Assembly (NCBI GenBank): GCA_903937385.1
Contig: CAIZZF010000007.1
Coordinates: 1 to 64,000 of the forward strand
From: an uncultured Holophagaceae bacterium
GTDB lineage: Bacteria > Acidobacteriota > Holophagae > Holophagales > Holophagaceae
Length of the DNA stretch: 64,000 nt
Direction of reading: 5' to 3'
Shown: one piece after another, positions 42,873-51,114 of the stretch
Numbering within the stretch: position 1 is the stretch's first letter
Layout: each line of letters begins with the position of its first letter
The notes under the pieces: generated by a model
The model's database searches: none
What the model was told of the DNA's origin: nothing
The model's input: the letters and a program-made list of their open reading frames with translations, nothing else
Position numbers and translations under genes: made by a program

Positions 42873-43442
42873 TCAGGCCAGTGCCGACCGCGTCGCCCGC
42901 AGGAAGTAGTGGATGCCCGAAGCCAGCACCAGGCCAGCCACCACCCAGTACATCTCCGGCAGGAAGGGGTCCATCCAGGGCCGGTAGCCCAGGGCGTTGA
43001 AGAACAGGCCGAGGGAGACGGCGATGAGCTGCATGGCCGTGCTGAGCTTGCCCAGGAAGCTTGGATGGAACTTGCTGTCGCTCAGGCGGTCCACGGAGGC
43101 GAAGGCGTAGAATGAGATCACCAGGTCCCGGGTGATGGCCAGGATTGCCACCCAGACCGGGATGGGCGCGGTCATGCCCTGGGTGCGCCAGGCCAGGAGA
43201 ATGAAGGCCGTGGTCATCAGGAACTTGTCCGCCGCCGGGTCCAGGACGGCGCCCAGGTCGGAGCGCTGGTCGAAGGTCCGGGCGATGTAGCCGTCCAGAA
43301 GGTCCGTCAGGCCCGCGGCGGCGAAGATGACGAAGGCCTGCCAGTGATGGCCGTACCACAGCGCGATGGCGAAGAAAGGGACCGCAAGGATCCTGAGCAG
43401 CGTGAGGGCGTTGGGCAGGGTTAGAGGGCTGGAGGGGTTCAT
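42873..43442 (-). CDS. pgsA: CDP-diacylglycerol-glycerol-3-phosphate 3-phosphatidyltransferase
   Basis: A 189-residue membrane enzyme with the CDP-alcohol phosphotransferase signature DGYIARTFDQRSDLGAVLD, continuing PAAD (D-G-x2-A-R-x8-G-x3-D-x3-D), and five to six hydrophobic helices. It makes phosphatidylglycerol phosphate, the first committed step to phosphatidylglycerol and cardiolipin. The NALTLLRI start is family-typical and GAAGGGA precedes the ATG. It is divergent from the feo operon and 42 bases upstream of rluB. Confidence 0.88.
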   Translation of the reverse strand: MNPSSPLTLPNALTLLRILAVPFFAIALWYGHHWQAFVIFAAAGLTDLLDGYIARTFDQRSDLGAVLDPAADKFLMTTAFILLAWRTQGMTAPIPVWVAILAITRDLVISFYAFASVDRLSDSKFHPSFLGKLSTAMQLIAVSLGLFFNALGYRPWMDPFLPEMYWVVAGLVLASGIHYFLRATRSALA

Positions 43443-43484
43443 TCCCTTCAGTCTAGACGCAGATCACACCGGACTGTCCGGACC

Positions 43485-43512
43485 TTGTTAAGCCCCGGTT
43501 CTGGGCTACACT
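43485..43512 (+). promoter_or_regulatory. Promoter of the feo operon
   Basis: TTGTTA (43485-43490), a 16-base spacer and TACACT (43507-43512) precede feoA; AGGAG at 43519 is eight bases from its ATG. TTGAG/CTCAA arms (43524-43540) span the start codon and might bind a regulator. No convincing Fur box was seen. Confidence 0.6.
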
Positions 43513-43531
43513 TAGGTCAGGAGTTGAGACA

Positions 43532-43777
43532 ATGACTCAAAATCCCCCCATCCCCCTGAGCCTTCTCCAGCCTGGAGATCAGGGAGAGGTTGTCCAGGTG
43601 TATGCCCAGGGCCAGGTGCGTCAGCGCCTGCTGGAGATGGGCTTCATCCGGGGAGCGCAGCTGCGGGTCGAGAAGCTCGCGCCGCTGGGGGATCCCATGG
43701 AGCTGGTGATCAAGGGCTACCACCTGTCCCTGCGCCGGGATGAGAGTTCCTGCATTCTTGTCCAACGGATGGTGTGA
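43532..43777 (+). CDS. feoA: FeoA ferrous iron transport accessory protein
   Basis: An 81-residue SH3-like protein: PLSLLQPGDQGEVVQV, then QRLLEMGFIRGAQL and a final GYHLSLRRDESSCILV, all classic FeoA. It is thought to bind FeoB at the membrane and support Fe(II) uptake. It has a strong AGGAG. Its stop codon overlaps the feoB start (TGATG), so translation is coupled. Confidence 0.93.
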   Translation: MTQNPPIPLSLLQPGDQGEVVQVYAQGQVRQRLLEMGFIRGAQLRVEKLAPLGDPMELVIKGYHLSLRRDESSCILVQRMV

Positions 43778-45948
43778 TGGCACTTACCATCGCCCTGGCG
43801 GGCAATCCCAACTGCGGGAAGACCACGCTGTTCAACGCCCTGACGGGCTCGCGGCACCACGTGGGCAACTGGCCCGGGGTCACGGTGGAGCGGCGCAGCG
43901 GCACCTTCGAGCACGAGGGGAGCACCCTAGAGGTGGTGGACCTGCCAGGCACCTACTCGCTGTCCGCGCGCAGCGAGGATGAGCGGGTGGCTTCTCAGTA
44001 TCTGGCCTCCCCCGAAGTGGATCTGGTGCTGAACGTGCTCGACGCCTCCAACCTGGAGCGCAACCTCTACCTCAGCACGCAGCTGCTGGAGCTCGGCAAG
44101 CCCGTGGCCTTCGTGCTGAACATGGTGGACGACGCCGAGAACCGGGGCATCCACATCGACGTGCCGGCCCTGGAGATCCTGCTGGGCGGGCCAGTCATCC
44201 CCACGGTGGGCAACCGGGAGCAGGGCATCACGGAGCTGAAGACCCTGCTGGCCGCCATGGCCCGCGGCGAGTCCAACCGCTGCCGGCGGATCACCGTCGA
44301 CTATGGCCATGACATTGAGGGCGAGTTGCGGCTGCTGGAAGCGGAGATCTGCCGGGACGAGCGCCTGGAGGCGGCCATGCCGCCCCGCTGGCTGGCGCTG
44401 CAGCTGCTGGAGAACAACGTCGAGGCCAAGCGGCAGGTGGCCGAGAGCCACGCCAGCGAGGCGATCGGACAGCAGCTGAGCAAGTCCTTCGGCTTCCTGG
44501 AGCCGCACCTGGGCGCGGACGGCGCCACCCTGGTGGCCGAGCGCCGCTACGGCTTCGCTCACGGCCTGGTGAAGGAGGTGGCCACGGCCGCCGACGACAA
44601 GGCCACGCCCACCTCCCGCCTGGACGCGGTGCTCACCCACCGGGTCTTCGGCATCCCCATCTTCATCGCCGTGCTGATCCTGACCTACTCGCTGTCCTTC
44701 GTCCTGGGGAAGATCCCCCAGGACTGGATCTCCGATGGCTTCAAGGCCCTGGCGGCCTTCGCGGGAGCGCGCCTCCCCGCCGGTGAGCTCACCAGCCTGC
44801 TGGTGGACGGGGTCATCCCTGGCGTGAGCGCCGTGATCGTCTTCGTGCCCGTGATCATGATCCTCATGGGCTGCATCGCCTTCATGGAGGACACGGGCTA
44901 CATGGCCCGGGCGGCCTTCATCATGGACCGGGTCATGCACGTCATGGGCCTCCACGGAAAGAGCTTCATCCCGCTCATCATGGGCAGCGGCTGCAACGTC
45001 CCCGCCATCCAGGCCGCCCGCACCATCGAGAGCCGCCAGGACCGCCTCATCACCATGCTCGTCACCCCGCTGGTGAGCTGCTCAGCGCGCCTGCAGGTCT
45101 ACATCGTCATCGCCGGCACCTTCTTCACTCCACTCTGGGCGGCCGTGGTCATCATCGCCATGCACTTCCTCGGCCTTTTGCTGGCGGTTCTGGTGGGCCG
45201 CCTGCTCCGCAGCGCGCTGTTCCAGGGGCCCAGCACGCCCTTCGTCATGGAGCTGCCGCCCTACCGGCTGCCCGTGCTGAAGGCCACGCTCATCCACATG
45301 TGGGAGAAGGGCTCGGTCTTCCTCACCCGCGCCGGCACCACCATCTTTGCCGGCGCCACGCTGATCTGGTTCCTGTCCCGCTACCCGGGCATCGCCAACC
45401 GGCAGTGGACCCTGGAATACCAGCAGCAGCGCCAGGCCGTCACCACCTTGAACCTCCCCGCTGCTGAATCCGAGGAGCGCCTCCGGGTCCTGCAGCTCGC
45501 CCACGAAAGCCGCATCGTGAACACCAGCCTGGCCGCGCGCCTGGGCCAGAAGGTGGAGCCGGTGCTGCGCCCCATCCTGGATCCGGACCGCAAGCGTCCC
45601 GAGGCCTGGAAGGATGTCATCGCCCTCACGGCGGGCTTCGTGGCCAAGGAGATCGTGGTCTCCACCATGGCCGTGATCCATCAAGCCAGCGAGGAACCGA
45701 AGGCCGGCGAGCGCCTGAGCCCCTTGCAGGTGGCCCTGCGGGATGGGTCGGGGCTGAGCCCGCTCACCGCCCTGGCCTTCATGGTGTTCACGCTCATCTA
45801 CACCCCCTGCCTTGGCACCATCGCCATGATCCGGCGCGAGGCCGGCAGCTGGGGCTGGGCCGCTTTCACGGTGGCCTACGGTCTGGTCCTTGGCTGGGGC
45901 ATGGCCTGGATCACGGTCATCGCAGGCCGCTGGCTGGGGTTCGCATGA
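43777..45948 (+). CDS. feoB: FeoB ferrous iron transporter
   Basis: A 723-residue protein. The N-terminal G domain has GNPNCGKTT (G1), DLPGTYSL (G3) and NMVD (G4), followed by a helical spacer. The membrane part (from about residue 290) has 8 or more helices, including the repeated gate elements GCNVPAIQAARTIE and PLVSCSARLQVY with the conserved Cys, and PCLGTIAMIRRE near the end. FeoB imports Fe(II), typical of anaerobic or microaerobic life, consistent with the Nap genes nearby. The start is ATG 43777; GTG 43774 is one codon further out. Confidence 0.95.
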   Translation: MALTIALAGNPNCGKTTLFNALTGSRHHVGNWPGVTVERRSGTFEHEGSTLEVVDLPGTYSLSARSEDERVASQYLASPEVDLVLNVLDASNLERNLYLSTQLLELGKPVAFVLNMVDDAENRGIHIDVPALEILLGGPVIPTVGNREQGITELKTLLAAMARGESNRCRRITVDYGHDIEGELRLLEAEICRDERLEAAMPPRWLALQLLENNVEAKRQVAESHASEAIGQQLSKSFGFLEPHLGADGATLVAERRYGFAHGLVKEVATAADDKATPTSRLDAVLTHRVFGIPIFIAVLILTYSLSFVLGKIPQDWISDGFKALAAFAGARLPAGELTSLLVDGVIPGVSAVIVFVPVIMILMGCIAFMEDTGYMARAAFIMDRVMHVMGLHGKSFIPLIMGSGCNVPAIQAARTIESRQDRLITMLVTPLVSCSARLQVYIVIAGTFFTPLWAAVVIIAMHFLGLLLAVLVGRLLRSALFQGPSTPFVMELPPYRLPVLKATLIHMWEKGSVFLTRAGTTIFAGATLIWFLSRYPGIANRQWTLEYQQQRQAVTTLNLPAAESEERLRVLQLAHESRIVNTSLAARLGQKVEPVLRPILDPDRKRPEAWKDVIALTAGFVAKEIVVSTMAVIHQASEEPKAGERLSPLQVALRDGSGLSPLTALAFMVFTLIYTPCLGTIAMIRREAGSWGWAAFTVAYGLVLGWGMAWITVIAGRWLGFA

Positions 45949-46139
45949 GCTTCCAGTCCGTTGCCGCCCTGGCGCTCTCGGCTGCCGCCGCCCTCTGGTT
46001 CCTGCGGGGCCTCCTCCGCGAGCTCCGCCCAGCGGAGGACTGCGCCTCCGGCTGCGGCACCTGCGCCAGCGGGTGTCCTCTCCAGGCGCCGGCGCCGCCC
46101 CCGGAGGGCAAGCGGCTCAGGATCAGTTCAGGGGCTTGA
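45945..46139 (+). CDS. FeoB-associated Cys-rich membrane protein
   Basis: A 64-residue protein with one N-terminal membrane helix (SVAALALSAAAALWFLRGLL) and a Cys cluster CASGCGTCASGC (C-x3-C-x2-C-x3-C). Small proteins of this kind are encoded after feoB in many bacteria and are grouped as FeoB-associated Cys-rich membrane proteins; they may hand over or sense Fe(II). Its ATG overlaps the feoB stop (ATGA), which confirms it as a third operon gene. The end overlaps the convergent protease gene by 17 bases. Confidence 0.8.
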   Translation: MSFQSVAALALSAAAALWFLRGLLRELRPAEDCASGCGTCASGCPLQAPAPPPEGKRLRISSGA

Positions 46140-47601
46140 GGGTCAGGGCGTCCCGAAGAGGGAGCCGGACCAGGGGCAGCTTGGCGACTTCGGCCAGACG
46201 GACGGGATGGTCCGGATCACCGGGCTCCATCTCCGAGCCCTTGCCCACCGCCAGGATGACGAGGCGCTCCGGCACGAGCAGCTGCTTGGCCAGCCGCTGG
46301 ACCTCCGCGGGGGTGATGGCCTGGACCTTCTCGCGGAAGTCCACCCACCAGTCTTCACGGGCACCCAGGAGGACCTCCTCCGTCAGGCGTCCGGCCACGG
46401 CCTGCCGGCTGCCCCACTGGCTGGGGAAGGCCTCGACGAGGTTGTCCTTGATGACCTGCAGCTCCTCCGCTGGAACGGCCACCTCCCGGAGCTTCTGCAT
46501 CTCCACCATGGCCAGGCGCAGGGCGTAGGCCACGGAGCGGTTCTTGGTCTGCATGCTGCCGGTAAGGTCGCCCTGCCAGTGGGGGCCGGGGCCGAGGGTG
46601 GTGCGGACGCCGTAGGTGAGGCCCTCGTCTGAGCGGATCTTCTTCATGAGCCGGCTGGTGAAGCCCGAGGCGCCCAGCACCTGGTTCATGACCAGGGCGG
46701 CGTGCCAGTCGGGATCACTGCGGCGCAGGCCCGGAAAGGCCCACTGCACCATGGCCTGGGGGGCGTCCTTGTCGCTCACGTAGATGCCGGGCTTGCGCGT
46801 GAAACCAGGCGCCGGTACGACTGGACTTACCTGGGCCTGGGCACTGGCCTTCAGGGCGCCGAGGCCTGCATTCAGCTGGTCGAGGATGCCCTTGCGGTCG
46901 ACCTGACCGGACACGGTCACCACCAGGTTGGTCGGGTGGAGGAGGCGCCCGTGGAAGGCCTTCAGGTCCTCGCGGGTGATGGACTCCAGGCTGGGGGCGG
47001 TGGTGTCCGCGCTGGCGAAGTGGCTGTCTCCGAAGAGCAGGTAGCTCATCTGGTAGGCGGCGATGGAGGTCACCGCGTCGTTGCGTCGGCTCAGGGCCTG
47101 CCGCTGCTGGCGCTTGGCCAGGTCCAGCCGGTCCTGGCTGAAGGCGGGCTCCTGGAAGACCTGTAGCAGCAGGCTCAGGCCCGCTTCCAGATCCCGGCTC
47201 AGCACCTGGAGGGAGAGGCTGCCGGTGGTCTCGCCACAGGCGCTGCTGAGGGTGGCGGCCAGGGTCTCCAGCCGGTCGTCGAGCTTCGCGGGGTCCAGGC
47301 TTGCGGTGCCCCCGCGGGCGAGCTGGGCGCCGAAGAGCTGGGCCAGGCCCTCCTTGCCCTTGGGATCCAGGTAGGCGCCGCCCCGCCAGGAGACGGTGAC
47401 GCGCACCAGGGGCGAGGACTCCTTCTCCGAGACCGAGAGCACGACGGGAATGCCGTTCTTCAGCTTGGCCCTGTGCTCCTTGGCCCGGGGCACTTGGAAG
47501 GCCAGGGGGGCGAAGGTGAGCTGCTCGGGGCGGCTGGGGATGGCCTGAGGGAAGGCGCAGGGGGCGCAGAGGGCGAGGATGAGTGCGGTGCGGCTGAGCA
47601 T
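46123..47601 (-). CDS. M16 peptidase-like protein, inactive subunit
   Basis: A 492-residue exported protein (signal peptide SRTALILALCAPCAFPQA) with the two-lobed M16 fold. The inverted zinc motif HxxEH expected early on is replaced: the aligned sequence reads GLAQLFGAQLARGG, with no His. The C-terminal lobe has DEGLTYGVRTTL, the substrate-binding R/Y region. In heterodimeric M16 enzymes one subunit carries zinc and the other is inactive but needed; the neighbour upstream is the active type. The ATG overlaps that gene's stop (TGATG), so the pair is translationally coupled. Confidence 0.87.
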   Translation of the reverse strand: MLSRTALILALCAPCAFPQAIPSRPEQLTFAPLAFQVPRAKEHRAKLKNGIPVVLSVSEKESSPLVRVTVSWRGGAYLDPKGKEGLAQLFGAQLARGGTASLDPAKLDDRLETLAATLSSACGETTGSLSLQVLSRDLEAGLSLLLQVFQEPAFSQDRLDLAKRQQRQALSRRNDAVTSIAAYQMSYLLFGDSHFASADTTAPSLESITREDLKAFHGRLLHPTNLVVTVSGQVDRKGILDQLNAGLGALKASAQAQVSPVVPAPGFTRKPGIYVSDKDAPQAMVQWAFPGLRRSDPDWHAALVMNQVLGASGFTSRLMKKIRSDEGLTYGVRTTLGPGPHWQGDLTGSMQTKNRSVAYALRLAMVEMQKLREVAVPAEELQVIKDNLVEAFPSQWGSRQAVAGRLTEEVLLGAREDWWVDFREKVQAITPAEVQRLAKQLLVPERLVILAVGKGSEMEPGDPDHPVRLAEVAKLPLVRLPLRDALTLKPLN

Positions 47602-49223
47602 CACTTGCCCTCCATCTTCTTCATGCGTTCAGGGCCTTTTTTCAGCGGGTCATCGACCGTGGCCTTGGCTTCCTTGCGGGTCGTGAGCAGCACGTTGCGG
47701 CCCTCCCTGGGGAAGCAGGTGCGGGCGACCCGCTGCACATCCTCGCGGGTGACGGCCAGAGTGCGGTCCTGGGCGGCCTGGAAGTCAGCCACGGTGCCTA
47801 CGGCCAGGTACTGGGCCAGGGTTTCCCGGATGCCGGCGTTGGTCTCGAGGCGGCTGGCGAGGCCCACCTGGGTGGCCTTCTTGTACCGCTGCAGCTCTTC
47901 TTCGGTGACGCCGTCCTTGGCCACCCGTGCCAGCTCCGCGTGGAGCAGGGGCTCCAGGTCCGCGGGGCTCTTGCCCGGTGCCGGGGTGGCCCGCAGCGAG
48001 AAGGTGCCGCCCAGCTTCTGGCCGCGGAAGCTGGCGCTCGCCTGGGTGGCGACCTTCTGATCCAGCACGAGGGCCTTGTTCAGGCGGCCAGAGGGCGGCC
48101 GCCCGCCGCCCGCGCCGGGCCGGCTCATGAAGGCGGGCGCGCCGCCCAGGATGCCTGCCAGGGCCTGCAGGGCCGCCGCGTCCTTGTGCACCGCGGACAC
48201 GGTCTTGAACTCCACCTGGATCGAGGGGGTGGTCTCCACCTCGGCCAGCATGCGCTGTTCTGCGGGCTGGGCGGGCTCGAGCGTGATGAGCTCCGGCACG
48301 CCCTTCGGGTTGGCGGGAATGCGGCCGAAGTAGCGCTCGGCCAGGGCTGTGGCCTGGGCCGGGTTGAAGTCGCCGACCAGCACCGCCGTGATGTTGTTGG
48401 GGGCGTAGTAGGTCGCGAAGAAGGTGTTGGCCTGCTCCCGGGTGACCTGGGCGATGTCGCTGGGCCAGCCGATGACCTCCCAGTGGTAGGTGTTGGCGGC
48501 CCAGGTCATGGCATTGAAGGCCTCGCCCACGATGCCTCCGGGCCGACTCTCCAGCGTCTGGCGGCGCTCTTCGAGGATCACGTCCCGCTCGCTGTAGAAC
48601 TCCCGGAACACGGGGTTGGCCAGGCGGTCGGACTCCAGCCACATCCAGAGTTCCAGCTTGTTGGAGGGCAGGCTGGTGATGTAGAAGGTGCGGTCCTGGC
48701 TGGTGCTGGCGTTGAGGCCGGTGCCGCCGGCCTGGCTGTAGATCTTGTCCATCTCGTCCTTGACGACGAGGCCCCGCTGCTCCTCCACCAGGCGGTCGAA
48801 GGCCTTGATCAGCTCCTGAAGCCGGGGCGTCCGGGCCTTGGGGTCCATCATGTTGGTGATCTCGCCCCGACGCTGCCGCTCCCGCAGGATGGCCATCTCC
48901 TCGCGGATGCCGACCTGGATCTGGTCCTGCAGGTCGTTCAGCTCCCCGTCCCGCTTCGCATCCCGGGTGCCGATGGTGCGCGTGCCCTTGAACATCATGT
49001 GCTCGAACAGGTGGGCGATGCCGGTCATGCCCGGGCGCTCGTCGGCGCTGCCCACCCGGGCCATCCAGCCCAGGGAGATGGTCGGCTGGTCATGGCGTTC
49101 CACCATCACCAGCCGCATGCCGTTCGAGAGGGTCTTCTCCACGATGGGCAGGGTCTGGGCCGCCAGTGGCGCCGCGGCCAGAGAGACTGCCAGCCAGGTG
49201 CGGCAGGCGAGGGGGGTGCGCAT
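47601..49223 (-). CDS. M16 zinc peptidase, active subunit
   Basis: A 540-residue exported protein. The inverted zinc motif is complete: His71-x-x-Glu74-His75 in GIAHLFEHMMFKGT, with a downstream Glu-rich helix (VILEERRQ). An inserted helical segment of about 90 residues (about 85-165) separates the motif from the usual next block. The family degrades peptides in the periplasm, working as a dimer; here the partner is the inactive subunit encoded immediately downstream. ATG 49223 follows GGAGG; the longer frame to 49334 adds a non-conserved stretch before the signal peptide. Confidence 0.9.
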   Translation of the reverse strand: MRTPLACRTWLAVSLAAAPLAAQTLPIVEKTLSNGMRLVMVERHDQPTISLGWMARVGSADERPGMTGIAHLFEHMMFKGTRTIGTRDAKRDGELNDLQDQIQVGIREEMAILRERQRRGEITNMMDPKARTPRLQELIKAFDRLVEEQRGLVVKDEMDKIYSQAGGTGLNASTSQDRTFYITSLPSNKLELWMWLESDRLANPVFREFYSERDVILEERRQTLESRPGGIVGEAFNAMTWAANTYHWEVIGWPSDIAQVTREQANTFFATYYAPNNITAVLVGDFNPAQATALAERYFGRIPANPKGVPELITLEPAQPAEQRMLAEVETTPSIQVEFKTVSAVHKDAAALQALAGILGGAPAFMSRPGAGGGRPPSGRLNKALVLDQKVATQASASFRGQKLGGTFSLRATPAPGKSPADLEPLLHAELARVAKDGVTEEELQRYKKATQVGLASRLETNAGIRETLAQYLAVGTVADFQAAQDRTLAVTREDVQRVARTCFPREGRNVLLTTRKEAKATVDDPLKKGPERMKKMEGK

Positions 49224-49315
49224 GGGTCCTCCAGCGGGGCGTGGGTCACCGACCCCCGAGGACCCACTATAGCCAGCTCCCGACCTTGAGGTGGGCTTTG
49301 AAGGGGGGCAGGGTC

Positions 49316-50188
49316 CTAGAGGCCCCGGCTCCACTCGGGCCGGAGCGGCACCTGGCCGGCGAGCGCCGCATCGATGGCGGCAAGGATCGCCTCCCGGTCC
49401 CGGGGCAGGCGGCCCCCGATGGGCAGGTAGTTGGAGGCGTGGTTGGAGCGAAAGATGGCCGCGGTGGGGTGGGCTTCCTCGATGAACCAGCGCAGCTCCG
49501 TCAGCAGGCCCTGCACATCCGGCAGCTCGAAGCGGCCCTGCTCGGCCAGCCGGGCCAGGGGCGTGCCCGGCACCACCGTGAGGGTCAGCGTCGAGAGGAA
49601 CTTGGGGTCCATGGTCGTGGCCAGACGCCCGGAGGCGCGGGCATGGGCCTCGCTGCGCTCGCGGCCCCCAGCGCCGAGCAGGAAGATCAGCGACTGTTCC
49701 ATGCCTGCGGCTCGGGCCCGGCGGGCGGCCTCCTCATGCTCGGCGGCGGTGGCGCCCTTGGCCAGGCGCTGCAGGGTCAGATCATCTCCGGACTCGGGGC
49801 CGATGTAGACCAGCGCAAGGCCCAGCTCCCGAAGGCGGCGCAGTTCCTCCGGTGTCTTCTCGAGAAGGTTCCGTGCGGTGGCGTAGGTGCTGACGCGCCG
49901 GAGCCGGGGGAAGGCTGCGGCGAGCGCGCGGAGGAGGGGCTCCCAGTGGTCCAGCGCCATGGCCAGCGGGTCGCCGTCCGCCACGAAGACGTGCCTCACC
50001 TCGTCTGCAAAGCGGACTCCGGCCTCGGTGATGTCTGCGAGAACCTCGTCCAGTGGTCGCACCTGGAAAGTCTTGGTGCGATACATGGCGCAGTAGGTGC
50101 AGGCGTTCCAGGAGCACCCCAGCGTGGCCTGGAGGATGAAGGACTCGGCCTCGCTGGGCGGCCGGAAGAGGGGCTCGGCGTAGCGCAT
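49316..50188 (-). CDS. Radical SAM protein
   Basis: A 290-residue protein with LGCSWNACTYCAMYRTKTF near the N-terminus: the three Cys of the [4Fe-4S] cluster in the spacing C-x4-C-x2-C, seen in a specific radical SAM branch with xxGCSxNxCTFC. Further blocks (VADGDPLAMALDHW, VYIGPESGDD) are typical of the same branch. It generates a 5'-deoxyadenosyl radical; the substrate is unknown. It lies eight bases downstream of the CvfB-like gene on the same strand, so the two are probably co-transcribed. Confidence 0.85.
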   Translation of the reverse strand: MRYAEPLFRPPSEAESFILQATLGCSWNACTYCAMYRTKTFQVRPLDEVLADITEAGVRFADEVRHVFVADGDPLAMALDHWEPLLRALAAAFPRLRRVSTYATARNLLEKTPEELRRLRELGLALVYIGPESGDDLTLQRLAKGATAAEHEEAARRARAAGMEQSLIFLLGAGGRERSEAHARASGRLATTMDPKFLSTLTLTVVPGTPLARLAEQGRFELPDVQGLLTELRWFIEEAHPTAAIFRSNHASNYLPIGGRLPRDREAILAAIDAALAGQVPLRPEWSRGL

Positions 50189-50195
50189 CCGGGGC

Positions 50196-51044
50196 CTAGG
50201 GCGCGGCGATGAGCCGGATGCCCTCCGGCTCGATGGCGATGCGGCGGCTCTTGTAGAGCGAGCCGATGGTCTGCTTGAACACCTTCTTGCTGATGCCGAG
50301 GGACTCGTAGATGGCTTCGGGCTGGCTCTTGTCCGTGAGGGGCAGGAACCCGCCGCGGCGCTTCAGCACGTCCAGGACGCCCTGGGCGATGCTGTCGATC
50401 TTGGCGTAGCCAGGCGCCGTGAGGGCGATGTTGAGCTTGTGGTCGGCGCGCAGCGCCTTGATCCAGCCGTCGCGAACCTCGCCCCGGGTCAACTCACTGA
50501 AGACGTCGCTGTTGTGCACCATGCCCCAGTGGCGGTGGTTGACCACCACGCGCACGCCGATCTCCGTGAACTCCGCGACCATCACCGAGACCTTGTCGCC
50601 CTCGCGATAGTCCTGGGCCTCGTCGCCGAGGAAGTCGTCCAGGCGGCCCGAAGCGGCCAGGCGGCCCTGGTCATCCAGCACGACCGCCACCAGCACCTTC
50701 TGGCCTTCTTTGAGCCGGTGCCGCTGCTCGTGCTTCACTTCCTTCCAGGGCAGCAGCAGGTCCTTGGGCATGCCCCAGCCCAGGAAGGCGCCGGACTTGT
50801 TCACAGCCACCACCTTCAGGCAGGCCACCTGGCCCCGCTGGCAGAGGGGCTGGCGGGTGGAGGCAACGACTTGGCCCTCGCCATCCTTGGCGACGAAGAC
50901 GTTGAGCACCTGGCCGGCCACGCAGCCCTTGGGCACCTGGGCCATGGGCAACAGGATCTCGCCGGTGGCGCCACCGTCCAGCAGAGCCCCCTCCGGCGTC
51001 AGACGCAGGATCGACAGGGCATTCAGGATTCCAAGCTCAGCCAT
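50196..51044 (-). CDS. cvfB: CvfB/YitL-like S1-domain RNA-binding protein
   Basis: A 282-residue protein with three S1-like OB folds in the order seen in CvfB: GEILLPMAQVPKGCVAGQVL, then FLGWGMPKDLLLPWKEV, then GVRVVVNHRHWGMVHNSDVF, and a C-terminal winged helix (GISKKVFKQTIGSLYKSRRI). CvfB proteins bind RNA and influence virulence and gene expression in Firmicutes; here the role is likely general RNA metabolism. The start at 51044 (GGTGG upstream) is preferred over the longer frame to 51140. It heads a two-gene unit with the radical SAM protein. Confidence 0.83.
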   Translation of the reverse strand: MAELGILNALSILRLTPEGALLDGGATGEILLPMAQVPKGCVAGQVLNVFVAKDGEGQVVASTRQPLCQRGQVACLKVVAVNKSGAFLGWGMPKDLLLPWKEVKHEQRHRLKEGQKVLVAVVLDDQGRLAASGRLDDFLGDEAQDYREGDKVSVMVAEFTEIGVRVVVNHRHWGMVHNSDVFSELTRGEVRDGWIKALRADHKLNIALTAPGYAKIDSIAQGVLDVLKRRGGFLPLTDKSQPEAIYESLGISKKVFKQTIGSLYKSRRIAIEPEGIRLIAAP

Positions 51045-51114
51045 CGGACCACCAGAAACAGGGCCTCTCCAGCATAGGGCCAATCCGGGTCCCGCCGCGG
51101 GAGCCGCAGAGCTG

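Noticed and set aside
43443-43531. A Fur box upstream of feoA
   Set aside because: No GATAATGAT-type 19-base palindrome; the TTGAG/CTCAA arms spanning the start are too short.
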